Below are positions 10,415 to 22,547 of a DNA stretch of 64,000 nt, piece after piece. How positions within the stretch are numbered: the stretch's first letter is position 1; each line of letters begins with the position of its first letter. Below the pieces are notes generated by a model. That model was not told the origin of the DNA and ran no database searches. It worked only from the letters and a program-made list of their open reading frames with translations. The translations under genes and the position numbers were made by a program. The stretch comes from Gigaspora rosea (lineage: Eukaryota; Glomeromycota; Glomeromycetes; Diversisporales; Gigasporaceae): the NCBI GenBank assembly GCA_003550325.1, contig QKWP01001141.1, positions 45,767-109,766 of the forward strand, in the 5' to 3' direction.

Positions 10415-10774
10415 TTATCTCTTACTACTATTTCTTCTCAAACTAAAATACGCCAAACTTCTCATTATAAACGAAAGTTCAATTAATATGAATAAATTGG
10501 CATGCCAAGGTAATCCACTCAGTTCTAATTGTTCCAATACAGCGACTCCTTGTATATAACCATTTGAAGATCCATTTAGAGGATGTAAACATTGTGAATA
10601 TTCATTGGTCTGACTAATGTTCGAACATTGGAATTTCGCATATGGTGAATCGAATTGTATTTCCATTATAATTGAGTACAAATGGAAAATGAATCAAAAA
10701 ATAAATTTTGTAAAATTTAAAATTAAAAAATATTATAATATTAAATATATGATATAAAGAGTTCATAGTATATG

Positions 10775-10899
10775 CAATTAGAGTCCAATCTGTTAGCATA
10801 ATTATCAGATATGCGCTATCCGTTATCAAACTAAATTAAGCTGGTGAAACCAATGACTATAATCCGAATAATTCAAAAACGGATAAACGGATGACTCTA
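10775..10899. mobile_element. Small inverted-repeat insertion in the last intron of ABCG A
   Basis: Ends AGAGTCCAATCTGTT and (inverted) AGAGTCATCCGTT resemble each other. The segment is missing from the equivalent introns of B and C, which otherwise align. Probably a MITE; the boundaries are approximate. Confidence 0.45.
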
Positions 10900-11587
10900 T
10901 ATATACACAATAAATACGAGAAATAAATGCGTACAAAATATTTCAACCATGTCAATCCAAATGGTAAATTTTGTGCATAAAATCCACCTAGCACCAAGGA
11001 TCCTAACATGATAACTGTGTTTACCACTGATTATTTTTAAAAATTCACCTCATTATTAAGTTATTATTAATAAATATATATATTAAGTATGTGATTTATA
11101 TATTTGTACCTGTTGCAGTTTGAATATCCATAAAGGTAGCTCCAATAAGATAGCCGAAACTTTGTGATGTTAAAGTCGCCAATATTGAGGTCGCCTATTT
11201 ATTTTTAACCTTTTATTATTATATAATTCTCCTTATACTGTATTTGTCTAGCATTGACGATAAGCTTACCATGTATGCAAAGAAACTACTAGCACTAGGT
11301 ACCAACCCAGTAGCCCAATAAACAATCAAAATATAATATATTGGAAAAATGATGATAAGTGGCAATTCTGCAATTTGTTTCGAGATGAAATATGCGAGAA
11401 GTTGATATGAATGTGATTGACGTTCTTTTTCAAGAACGTTAAAGTCTAGTGGGAATGCGGATATTGTGTTTAATGATGGAAAAAATGCCCAAAGTGATGT
11501 TCTATTATTTTGTTAAAATAAAAAAATTACTCCTTTTTTTTTTTTTTTTTGGCTTATAATATTTGAAAAATAATGAACGTAACTTAC

Positions 11588-11598
11588 GTGAAGAATAT
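11588..11598 (-). other. 11-nt microexon of ABCG A
   Basis: ATATTCTTCAC on the minus strand encodes IFF plus two bases of Thr. It is preceded by TTTATAG and followed by GTAAGTTACG. The same position, length and peptide are kept in B (17179-17189), C (24773-24783) and D (33823-33833). Confidence 0.8.
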
Positions 11599-11740
11599 CT
11601 ATAAATTTTTTTTTCATTATAAAACAATATCAGGATATATAATTTATCGTTAATTATAAAGTTCTTAATACCGTAATATCATAATATCACTCTTGTTCAC
11701 TGTCTCACTATGATTGCGTGATGAGTAAATTTTATTTATA

Positions 11741-11901
11741 CAATCAAACCTTTATATAGTCACCTCCTACATAAGCACATTTTTTTTTTAAAAAAACAAA
11801 CCATTATATATTTAACCTCTATAATTGGCACACTTCTATATAATCACACTTTTTTGTATCCCAAGAGTATCCCAAGAGTGTGCTATAGAGAGGCTTGACT
11901 G
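11741..11901. mobile_element. pogo/Tigger-like MITE 1 in intron 6 of ABCG A
   Basis: Begins CAATCAAACCTTTATATAG after TA and ends in the complement of CAGTCAAGCCTCTCTATAG. The CAGTCAAACCTCTATA type end with TA flanks is typical of pogo-like elements. It is missing from the otherwise alignable introns of B and C. Confidence 0.75.
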
Positions 11902-11984
11902 CATTTTCTCAAAAATTTTAAAGAAATTGTTAAAAGCCGTTATGCTGTCATAGGAAACAGTAAATATCACATTTGTCTCCTATA

Positions 11985-12144
11985 CAATCAAACCTCTTCT
12001 ATATAAGCATATTTTCTTTATAAGCACATTTTTTTAAAAACAAACCATTATTAAATATAATAAATTCGACCTCTAGAATTGGCACACTTTCCTATAATCA
12101 TATTTTTGTATCCCAAAGAGTGTGACTATAGAGAGGTTTGACTG
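11985..12144. mobile_element. pogo/Tigger-like MITE 2 in intron 6 of ABCG A
   Basis: A second copy of the element at 11741-11901. It starts CAATCAAACCTCTTCTATA, ends in the complement of CAGTCAAACCTCTCTATAG and is flanked by TA on both sides. It lies about 85 bp from the first copy, in the same orientation. Confidence 0.75.
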
Positions 12145-13930
12145 TACTTACTACTGGAGAGGTATTATTTCATTTACTCACCAAACCACATCGATTTGTT
12201 AAATTGTCTTCGGTATAAGGTAATTGAAACCAAATAAGGCTAGTAAGTATCGCCATACAAAGTATTTGTATAAAATTCAATCTCGATAATATAACTTTAC
12301 TACGTTGTTTAAAACTTCTTTCTGTAAGGATCATTAATTGTTGAAGAAATGTTGCCTCCCTCTTATGTTTTGAAGATCCTATTATTCTCGAATCATCAGG
12401 AATTTTGGGTCTTTTGAAACATTTTTTTATTATTAATTTACCAGATGAATCTGGTTGCATCTTTTGTATATATGCGGTTATTAATTTTTGTTTGATCGTT
12501 GGGTCATTCAAGATTTCCGCTAAGTTTTAAATCGTCAAATATTAGTTTACATTATTCTAATTGTAATAAAATAATACATACACGTATAATCAGCTGGATT
12601 GAAATTAGGACGACAAACAAATCCTTCGTTGGCAAGATAATCGACAATATTCTCACCATCACCAAAATAAACTACATGACCATCTGCCATTACCAATAGT
12701 CTATCAAATAGTTCAAAAACTTGTGATGAGGGCTGATGAATAACAATTATGATCGTTTTTTTTTTGCTTTATTGCGAATTCTTTTAGGGTTTGTACAAGC
12801 TCTAAAGCTAACGACGAATCTTTGGGATAGTACAATTATTTTAATATTACGTGATTGAACTTAAATGACTCACATGCAGTATGCCAGTGACATGCATAAA
12901 TTTTAAAACTATTAGGCATGCCATTATTAATAAAATTATATTTATTTAAATTTATATATTATAAATATTCGATTGGCTAAACCCAAATACGTATATATAT
13001 ATATATTATTAATGATATGCCCAATTTTTTAGCCGTGCCAGTCATCCTAGGCCGAATGATTCCAGACATATGATATATGCTAGTACGTACCTAAACCAGA
13101 AGTAGGTTCGTCCAACAAAATGACGCTAGGATCGGTTAACAGTTCGTTTGCGATACTAACTCGTTTCCTCTCACCATCTGATATTCCACGAAATCTTATA
13201 TCACCAATTTTTGTATTAGAACATTTTGAAAGGTTTAACGCTTGAATTATGTTTTCCACTTGCTCTAACTTTGCACTAATGGGCGCCTCACGCGGAAGAC
13301 GTAGTCGTGACTATAGTTGCAAAATAATTTTGATAAGCTTGTATTGAAAAAAAAAATTGATCAATGCGCAAACAAGTTCGAAACATACCGTATAAGTGAG
13401 CGTCTCCCTAACTGTCAAGTGTGGGAAAAAGACATCTTCTTGAGTACAATAGGCTATAAAACGTTTTAAATCTTCAGTTGATCGGTGTCCATTCATTTTA
13501 ATTGTTCCTTCCACATCTTCAGTACATAAGCGACCTGAGAGCGCGTTCAAAAGAGTAGTTTTCCCACATCCCGATGGGCCCATGATTGCTAAGATCTCCC
13601 CTGTAATGTTACGCCATGTGATTGCACAACTCTTGACTGTGTTATGCTATTAAAGTTGCAACAATACATACCAGGTCCAACGAATCCATGAATATTTTGA
13701 ATAATTAACTTGCGTGAATTTTTCCCAATTTCTTCATCTGTTTGTTTACCACACACCTTTTCTTGGGGAATTGGTATTGAATAATTAACGCCATAAAACT
13801 CTATATATATTCTGGATACATGTGCGTTATTTTGCACAAATTCTGAACGTTTTACGGATTTCTCATCGAACACTATTTGTATTTCATCGGTTTTGTCATC
13901 CTGAAACGATTCAATAAAAACGCTTTTCAT

Positions 13931-16137
13931 TTTATTATACAAATTAAATTTATTAAATTCGTGGGTTTTTATTAGCGGATAAGATGGACTAGTATTGGAA
14001 TCCGGATGGTCATCTGTACCCCAAAGTACGGTAGCTATCTGGATAGAACGTCTGTATCAAAAATAGCTATCTGGATATCTGTTAATAGACATCCCGTGTT
14101 CAAATTATGAATATTCGAATATCCTTCCGCTTATAATAAAATTATCGTCCGTCAAGAGGATTCTGTACATTTTTATTAACCATTTTGATCATATGAAAAT
14201 AAAGTATACATTCTTGATTATTCAAATTTACCAACTTACTTTAACGATAACAAATTGAATCTCATGGCTATGGGAGAAAAATCTCATGTTTTCAAGGATA
14301 GAATGAAATTCATTTGGCTATGTAGATCAGCGATCAGCTTTTCATATCCTCTTTTAAAAATTTATAAATTATAGAAATAATCCATAATATTTGTTCTTCT
14401 TGTCCTTAAGAACAAACCTTGAGGTTTGAATTTAAATTTATAGAGCTTTACAAAAAGATGTGACCCGGTGATTTTTTTAATGATGGTGGTTGATAATCAC
14501 TGAGATTCCAAATTGCAGAATTGTCTGTTACTTTATATTTTCGATTGGTTACGTTTATATTTCTTTGAAATCGGTTTAATTCATAAAATCTCATTAAAAT
14601 TTATAAAAACCTCCGATTTTCACACGACATTGTGATCTGCAGATGCCCCATGAAACATCTTTTTGCAAAGCGCAATAAAGCTAAACTGATGGTGTTGTAG
14701 CCTTTAAACTTGGGCTATGTTATTATAAAATTGTAAAAAAGTAAATGTAAATGTTTTTTTCCTTTTCTTTTTGACCAGTCAAATAATCGCATACGGAATA
14801 AATTTTATAAAAAATTTGTTAGTATAGGAACTAATCGGACTTATTTTTAGAACGTGTTCGTCTTTTAGGTTGATTGGTAGTCTACTTCCGATTTATTCGT
14901 TAATATTACTTTAGCGAAAATAGCATCGATTATAATTGATTTAATTTAATCGCTTGTAATAATTATAATTGATTACTAAATTTTTTGTAAATTTTGCAGA
15001 TCAAAAAAAAAAAAAAAAAAAGAAATTGCATGATTTTTAGGCGATTTCTAAGCGATTTCTGATTTCTTAAAACAACTCCGATATGAAAATTTCATACTTC
15101 GATATCGGAGTTGTTTTATGGAATCAGAAATCACCTAGAAATCGCTAATAATCGATTTTGATCTGCAAAATTTACAAATTTACGAACCGCAATAAATTGA
15201 ATAAATTGATTACGACACCTCTGGTGATTGTAATCGATTTTTCTTATGATAATTGACTTTGTAGCTAGTAATTTAGATTAAAATTTAATAATAAATATTT
15301 GCGAATTTGAATAGTTTTGTGAACAAAATCACGTGACTGGATATTTAAAGCCGTTCGCACCATAGAAAACGATTTTTTTGATTAACTATGAATTGTAGTT
15401 CGCATTTATTTTATTTAAAGAATGACCCAATACAGTATGTAAAGAACGAATTACATTTTTTGATCATAAAAGTAACAATAATGATTGCCCAACATGAGGT
15501 ATAATATGCACCATTTTAAGAATACTGATCTAGTATATTAGCGTTAATTAGGACGGTAGGGTTTTTTAAAATACTGTAGAAATTTTATACTTATACCATA
15601 CTGATCTTCTGTAATATCGTTTATTAAGAGATATCAATATGAAGATATAGTAATCGGATAAATAGAAATTTGGAATTTAAAACATGGTTTTCATTTCTTA
15701 TTTAATTTCTTATTTTCATGTGATTTGAAATGCTGGTAAGCTATTTATTATTAATATTTATATTAAATTAGTTGAAAAACAATGTACACCTTTTATTGGT
15801 GTATTATCTGTCTAAACAATTTTTCAGCGAATAAGTGTAAAAATTATATTTATGCTAATTTATCGGTCATCCTATCTAACTCTAATCGGTCCTGGACTGC
15901 AGTTTGATCCGATCTTTTAAAGATTAGCAGTCTTTGGACCGGATGGACCGGTTAATAGTTCTAATTATGGTTTTAGTTCAAATAACTGTTGAATGTTTTC
16001 ATATTATATATAAAATTAATACAGTCAGACCTCTCTAAATGCATAATGAGGGGCCAATAAAAAACCTTGCATTTAGAGAGGTATTACATTTAGGAAGGTA
16101 AAAAGGTTGCATTTAGGGAGGTCTGACTGTAATGAAA
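13931..16137. other. Spacer between ABCG A and B
   Basis: This is the upstream region of A and the downstream region of B. It is collinear with 20453-23734 (upstream of B), showing that the array grew by duplication of gene plus spacer. A palindrome around 15085 pairs AACAACTCCGATATGAAA with TTTCATACTTCGATATCGGA and continues into TTTTATGGAATCAGAAATC. No gene is seen. Confidence 0.7.
16022..16129. mobile_element. pogo-like MITE just downstream of ABCG B
   Basis: Ends CAGTCAGACCTCTCTAAATG and its complement with TA at 16020-16021 and 16130-16131. It ends 8 bp from the stop codon of B, so it lies within any 3' UTR. The same element occupies the same place after copy C (23630-23726), while copy A has the empty site. 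Confidence 0.85.
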
Positions 16138-17178
16138 TTACCTCTTACTACTATTTCTTTTCAAACTAAAATATGCTAAACTTCTAATTATAAACGAAAG
16201 TCCAATTAATATTAATAAATTAGCATACCAAGGTAATACATTTAGTTTTAAATGTTCTAATACAGCGATTCCTTGTATATAACCATCTGAAGAACCATTT
16301 GGAGGATATAAACATTGTGAATATTCATTGGTCTGACTAATGTTCGAACATTGAAATTTTGCATATGGTGAATTGAATTGTATTTCCATCGTAATAGAAT
16401 AGCAATAGAACATGAATGACTATTATTCAAAAATTTAAAAATATTAAATATATGATATTAAATATTAAGTAAGAGATATATAGTAAATACAATAAATATG
16501 AGATATAAATACATACAAGATATTTCAACCATGACAACCCAAATGGTAAATTTTGTGCATAAAATCCACCTAGCACCAAGGATCCTAACATGATAACTGC
16601 GTTTGCAACTGTTTATTTTAAAAAAAAAATCATTAGTATATATCACATTATTATGTTATTATTAAATATATATATTAAGTATGTGATGATACAGTATGTA
16701 CCTGTTGCAGCTTGAATATCCATAAAGGTAGCTCCAATAAGATAACCGAAACTTTGTGATGTTAAAGTCGCCAATATTGAGGTCGCCTATTTATTTTTAA
16801 CCTTTTTATTATTATATAATTCTCCTTATACTGTATTTGTCTGGCATTGACGATAAGCTTACCATGTATGCAAAGAAACTACTAGCACTAGGTACCAACC
16901 CAGTAACCCAATAAACAATCAAAGTATAATATATTGGAAAAATGATGATAAGTGGCAATTCTGCAATTTGTTTCGAGAGGAAATATGCGAGAAGTCGATA
17001 TGAACGTGATTGACGTTCTTTTCTAAGAACGTTAAAGTCTAGTGGGAATGCGGATATTGTGTTTAGTGATGGAAAAAATCCCCAAAATGATGTTCTATTA
17101 TTTTGTTAAAATAAAAAAATTACTCTTTTTTTTTTTTTTTTTGGCTTATAATATTTGAAAATAATGAACGTAACTTAC

Positions 17179-17189
17179 GTGAAGAAGAT
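17179..17189 (-). other. 11-nt microexon of ABCG B
   Basis: ATCTTCTTCAC encodes IFF and part of Thr. AG precedes it and GTAAGTTACG follows. The upstream intron is the shortest of the four copies (102 nt) and retains only part of the sequence conserved in A, C and D. Confidence 0.8.
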
Positions 17190-18002
17190 CTATTTTTTTG
17201 TTATTATAAAATGATATAAATAATATCAGGATATATATAAATGTATCTCTCTGTTATACCGTCATAGGAAACAGACCTTTCGTTTACTCACCAAACCATA
17301 TCGATCCATTAAATTAGCTTCGGTATAAGGTAATTGAAACCAAATAAGGCAAGTAAGTATCGCGATACAAAATACTTGTGTAAAATTCAGTCTCGATAAT
17401 ACAACTTTACTACGTTGTTTAAAACTTCTTTCTGTAAGAATCATTAATTGTTGGAAAAATGTTGCCTCCCATTTATATTTTGAAGATTCTATTATTCTCG
17501 AATCATCAGGAATTTTGGGTCTTTTGAAACATTTTTTTATTATTAATTTACCAGATGAATCCGGTTGCATCTTTTGTATATATGCGGTTATTAATTTTTG
17601 TTTTATCGTTGAGTCATTCAAGATTTCCACTAAGTTTTAAAATCGTCAAATATTAGTTTACATTATTCTATAAAAAAAAAATTGTAATAATAAATTAATA
17701 CATACACATATAATCAGCTGGATTGAAATTAGGACGACAAACAAATCCTTCGTTGGCAAGATAATCAACTATATTCGCACTATCACCAAAATAAACTACA
17801 TGACCATCTGCCATTACCAATAGCCTATCAAATAGTTCAAAAACTTGTGATGAGGGCTGATGAATAACCATTATGATCGTTTTTTTTTGCTTTACTGCGA
17901 ATTCTTTTAGGGTTTGTACAAGCTCTAATGCTAACGATGAATCTTTGAGATAGTATATACAATTATTTTAATATCACGTGATTATTCTTAAATATTATTC
18001 AG

Positions 18003-18226
18003 GGACGGGTAAAAGGGTCAAATCATAGGTAGATCGGATACTTTTGCAATTTGTAATGCCGTAACATTACGAATTTTGGCCAAAATCAAGATATAATTTG
18101 GCCAACCCGAATTGTCGAAAAGTTTAAGAAAAGCAAACAGAAGTCTTTAGATATTGATCACGTTATATGCTAAATCGATATAAATCGATATTTTTGACAT
18201 ATCTCGATATTATTTCCCGTCCTTGA
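18003..18226. mobile_element. CAGGGACGGG-type element in intron 4 of ABCG B
   Basis: Starts about CAGGGACGGGTAA and ends about CCCGTCCTTG, so the ends are inverted copies. An equivalent element lies at about 25736-25946 in intron 4 of C but not in A. The end sequence is hAT-like; the target duplication is not clear. Confidence 0.5.
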
Positions 18227-18439
18227 TAATATCTCGTCATTGACGGATACAATATTCACGTGCTTATGGAACTCTAACCCTAACTCTGACCAATGTTGTT
18301 GTCTATAAGTCATGTGGATGTTGTGTTCGTAGCCTTCCCCAAGTTGACTGAGGACTGACATGCAGGCCATGAATAAATTTTAAAACCTATTACCGGTACG
18401 TAGGCATGCCATATTAATAAAATTATAAATATATTCGAT

Positions 18440-18582
18440 CAGGGTTTAAAATTGGCTTGCACATGCATGCACAGTGCATGTAAATTTTTTAATGTGCAAG
18501 AAAAAAAATGTAATAAAATTGCTTAAAATTATTTCTGTTACACAAAATTGTTAAATTGTGCAAGTTTGAATTTTAAACACTG
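18440..18582. mobile_element. hAT-like MITE, 143 bp, in intron 4 of ABCG B
   Basis: Ends CAGGGTTTAAAATT and the complement of CAGTGTTTAAAATT. Flanks are TATTCGAT (18432-18439) and TATTCGAC (18583-18590), an 8-bp target duplication with one change. Copy C has the uninterrupted site near 26155. Confidence 0.85.
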
Positions 18583-18598
18583 TATTCGACCTAATATA

Positions 18599-19346
18599 AG
18601 CATAGCGGAAATTCGTTTTGATTGGCTGTTATTAGGATAAAATGATTGGTGACGATCTTTTTTTTATATAGTCAATTGTAATTTTTAAAGTACTTTTAAT
18701 AGTAAAAATCGTCGTGTCATATGAAACTTTTTTTTTGTAATACAAAACGTAACAACCAACTTTAGTCGTTGGTAGTTTACCTTCAAACTTATTGTTTTTT
18801 AACCTGAGATGCAATAAGATGCAGTAGTTCCAAAAACTAGATGAGAGGTGAATATTTTGAAAGGTCGGAAGGTGGTACGGCGGTCTAAGCAATTGGTAAG
18901 TTGAAATTGAAAGACTCTGCTTCAACTAGTTTGTTTGTGTTTTTTTTACGAAAAGTATAATTTTGAACTATTATTCTAAACCGTATTTTAATATTTTTGA
19001 TTATAATTTATTTAGTACAAGTATAGTTTGTGAATATGATGTTTATAACACAATAAGTGATAGTAATAGTAGTGTTAGGAATGGTCGCGTACGCGTTATT
19101 TAGTAGACGTTTATATGTATTTATTGTGAAAAAAATAACAAAACCCTTGTAAAATCCAAATTAAAGTTGTTAATACAAAACTGAATTAGTATATTGTAAA
19201 TTTATAATATGTCTTTAGAGTGTATTGACTAATTTTTTAAAAGTTCGAGAGTTATAAAATTTTTGTCCGGTACTCTATCCGGGGTATGATCGACATTTTT
19301 TCCGGGGTATCTTAACAACCAATCAAAACGAACTTCTGCTATGCTC
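18599..19346. mobile_element. hAT-like TIR element, 748 bp, in intron 4 of ABCG B
   Basis: Terminal repeats AGCATAGCGGAAATTCG and (inverted) GAGCATAGCAGAAGTTCG continue into TTTTGATTGG. The 8-bp sequence CTAATATA flanks both sides (18591-18598, 19347-19354), and copy C has a single TTAATATAAC at this place. No transposase is encoded; a 97-residue minus-strand frame inside has no recognised domain. Confidence 0.8.
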
Positions 19347-19370
19347 CTAATATAACATATATATATATAT

Positions 19371-19517
19371 GTTGTGTCCCAGATAAGAATTTGTCCCAAT
19401 TTGGAATCTGGCCTAATCCTATCTCTAACTCTAGCCTAACCCTAACCCTAAAGTCACCTAAAGTCCTAATTCTGCTACAAAATTCTCATCTATTCCGAAT
19501 CGGGCATCGGGACACAA
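19371..19517. mobile_element. GTTGTGTCCC-ended MITE in intron 4 of ABCG B
   Basis: Begins GTTGTGTCCCAGATAAG and ends with the complement of GTTGTGTCCCGATGCCCG, set in an AT dinucleotide run on both sides. Absent from the A and C introns. The interior has CTAACCCTAACCC tracts. Confidence 0.75.
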
Positions 19518-21606
19518 CATATATATAATATACTGTATATTTTATTAATGCCCAATTTTTTAACGGTGTCAGTCATCTTAAACTGAATCTGATACATGCT
19601 AGTACGTACCTAAACCAGAAGTAGGTTCGTCCAATAAAATGATGCTAGGATCGGTTAACAGTTCGTTTGCGATACTAACGCGTTTTTTCTCACCACCTGA
19701 TATTCCACGAACTTTTATATCACCAATTTTTGTATTTGAACATTTTGAAAGGTTTAATGCTTGAATTATATTTTCCACTTGCTCTAACTTTGCACTAATG
19801 GGCGCCTCACGCGGAAGACGTAGTCGTGACTATAGTTACAAAATAATTTTGATAAGCTTGTATTGAAAAAAAATTGATCAATGCGCAAACAAGTTCGAAA
19901 CATACCGTATAAGTGAGCGTCTCCCTAACTGTCAAGTGAGGAAAAAAGATATCTTCTTGAGTACAATAGGCTATAAAACGCTTTAAATTTTTAGTTGATT
20001 GGTATCCATTCATTTTAATTGTTCCTTCCACATCTTTAGTAGATAAGCGACCTGAGAGCGCGTTCAAAAGAGTAGTTTTCCCACATCCCGATGGGCCCAT
20101 GATTGCTAAGATCTCCCCTGTAATGTTACGCCATGTGATTGCACAACTCTTGACTGTGTTATGCTCTTAAAGTTGCAACAATACATACCAGGTCCAACGA
20201 ATCCATGAATATTTTGAATAATTAACTTGCGTGAATTCTTCACAATTTCTTCATCTGTTTGTTTACCACACACCTTTTCTTGGGGAATTGGTATTGAATA
20301 ATTAACGCCATAAAACTCTATATATATTGGATGCTGGATACATGTGCGTTATTTTGCACAAATTCTGAACGTTTTACGGATTTCTCATCGAACACTATTT
20401 GTATTTCATCGGTTTTGTCATCCTGAAACGATTCAATAAAAGTGCTTTTCATTTTATTATACAAATTAAATTTATTAAATTCGTGGGTTTTTATTAGCGG
20501 ATAATCAATAAGATGGAACTAGTATTGGAATCCGGATGGTCATATGTACCCCAAAGTACGGTAGCTATCTGGATAGAACGTCTGTATCAAAAATAGCTAT
20601 CCGGATATCTGTTAATAGACATCCCGTGTTCAAATTATGAATATTCGAATATCCTTCCGCTTATAATAAAATTATCGTCCGTCAAGAGGATTCTATACAT
20701 TTTTATTAACCATTTTGATCATATGAAAATAAAGTATACATCTTGATTATTCAAATTTACCAACTTACTTTAACGATAACAAATTGAATCTCATGGCTAT
20801 GGGAGAAAAATCTCATGTTTTCAAGGATAGAATGAAATTCATTTGGCTATGTAGATCATCAAATTTATTAATATGGTGCGATCAGCTTTTCATATCCTCT
20901 TTTAAAAATTTATAAATTATAGAAATAATCCATAATATTTGTTCTTCTTGTCCTTAAGAACAAACCTTGTGGTTTGAATTTAAATTTATAGAGCTTTGCA
21001 AAAAGATGTGACTCGGTGATTTTTTTAATGATGACGGTTGATAATCACTGAGATTCCAAATTGTCTGTTACTTTATATTTTCGATCGGTTACGTTTATAT
21101 TTCTTTGAAATCGGTTTAATTCATAAAATCTCATAAAATTTATAAAATCTCCGATTTTCACACGACATTATGATCTGCAGAGGTCACATCTTTTTGCAAA
21201 GCGCAATAAAGCTAAACTGATGGAATAGTAGCCTTTAAACTTGGGCTATGTTATTATAAAATTGTAAAAAAAAGTAAACGTAATTTTTTCCTTCCAGTCA
21301 AATAATCGCATACGGAATAAATTTTATAAAAAATTTTGTTAGTATAGGAACTAATCGGACTTATTTTTAGAACGTGTTCGTCTTTTATAGTCTACTTCCG
21401 ATTTATTCCGTTAATATTACTTTAGCTTAATCGCTTGTAATCGATTTTAATTATAATTGATTACTAAATTTTTTGTAAATTTTGCAAAAAAAGAAAGAAA
21501 TTGGGCGAATTCTAAGCGATTTCTGATTTCTTAAAAACAACTCCGATATGAAAATTTCATACCTCGATATCGGAGTTGTTTTATGGAATCAGAAATCACC
21601 TAGAAA

Positions 21607-22469
21607 TAGCGATGGTAAAGTCCGGTCCAGTCCGGTCTTGGTCCAATAACTTACAGGTCCTAATATATAGACTTAAAGACCAAGTCTTTTATAACTAGTC
21701 CTAGGACTTTTATTAACTTCAGTTCAGAACTTGGTCCGGAACTTAGTCCTAGATCTAGGTTCATCTTATATATTTGTACTCAAATTTTATATATGTATCA
21801 TATAACTCGATATAACGAACAACCAAAGTTAAATTACCACCTAAAAAAATTTCAGGTTATGCGATTTACATCATTCACTTATTCAAAAAATTTACTAGAA
21901 AAATTATACTTTTGCTTTTACAGAAATTTTATTAATAAGCATCGTATAATAATTGATATATTGTGATTATTAAATCATATGATCTGAATTTTTTTTGGAT
22001 GGCGATTTAACCCCAGTTTATAACAAACCTCGATATAACGAACACTAATTGCATAACAGCCGGCCGATTTTTATCGTCTTTATCAAAAAGAAAAAGAATT
22101 ATTAAAATTAGAAGGGTAAAAAGAAAAGAAACCCACGAGCAAATTATTAAAAGACTATCAGATACAAAGGCAATTTTAAATTTGAAATTAAATTAGCCTC
22201 GATATAACAAAATTTTTAGTAAAGTTTTGATATACTAAAGAAAAAATCCCATCTCTAGAGCTTTGTTATATCATATATTTGGTTTAAGTAAATATTTTCA
22301 TATATGAATTATTTATATTTATTATAGAATAAATTTATTTGAATTTTTTTTATATTAGGACTTTTTAAGGACTTATTGATTTAGGTCCCAAAATCAAGTC
22401 CCGGTTTTTGAAAATTGAGTCCAAAGACCAGGTCCTAAAGTCCGGGACCAAAAGACTTTACCAACCCTA
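21607..22469. mobile_element. hAT-like element, 863 bp
   Basis: Termini TAGCGATGGTAAAGTCCGG and, inverted, TAGGGTTGGTAAAGTC. The 8-bp duplication CCTAGAAA flanks it (21599-21606, 22470-22477). The paralogous A spacer near 15133 has CCTAGAAA once, which is the empty site. Inside are CTCGATATAACGAAC motifs typical of a nested pogo-like element, at about 21810-22270. No transposase. Confidence 0.9.
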
Positions 22470-22547
22470 CCTAGAAATCGCTAAAAATCGATTTGATCTG
22501 CAAAATTTACAAAATTTTACAAACCGTAATAAATTGAATAAATTGAT

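Larger units (their letters stand above)
10415..13930 (-). pseudogene. ABCG half-transporter paralogue A, decayed
   Basis: Exons by comparison with the intact copies: 13930-13672, 13600-13389, 13310-13091, 12819-12582, 12519-12182, 11598-11588, 11501-11270, 11194-11110, 11026-10935 and about 10700-10415. Walker A ([10 protein letters not shown]), the Q-loop (YCTQED), Walker B and six membrane segments are recognisable. It is probably not functional. A T-tract of 10 instead of 9 near 12755-12764 shifts the frame in the exon carrying the H-loop. The ABC signature reads ISDGERKR instead of ISGGEKKR. The last exon lacks an AG acceptor at the place used by B, C and D. Two pogo-like MITEs expand intron 6. 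The first intron of C and D is absent; the frame simply runs on. The homopolymer change could be a sequencing error, but the other two cannot be explained that way. Confidence 0.85.
16138..20452 (-). pseudogene. ABCG half-transporter paralogue B, frameshifted
   Basis: Exons: 20452-20189, 20117-19906, 19829-19610, 17942-17706, 17629-17292, 17189-17179, 17094-16863, 16786-16702, 16608-16517, 16419-16138. Every exon from the second onwards has exactly the length of its counterpart in C. The first exon is 264 nt where the frame needs a length of 3n+1: compared with C four bases are missing near 20333, just before the sequence for the [10 protein letters not shown] motif, and a stop follows. The ABC motifs ([33 protein letters not shown]) and the membrane region are otherwise intact. 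As in A, the first intron is absent. Intron 4 is 1667 nt because three MITEs lie in it. The rest is very close to C, so the break looks recent. A downstream start could at most give a product lacking the N-terminus. Confidence 0.85.

Noticed and set aside
10614-10829. A separate minus-strand gene within ABCG A
   Set aside because: It overlaps the last intron and the exon in another frame and is explained by the transporter model.
18632-18925. A 97-residue minus-strand gene in intron 4 of ABCG B
   Set aside because: It lies wholly inside a non-autonomous TIR element and has no recognisable domain.
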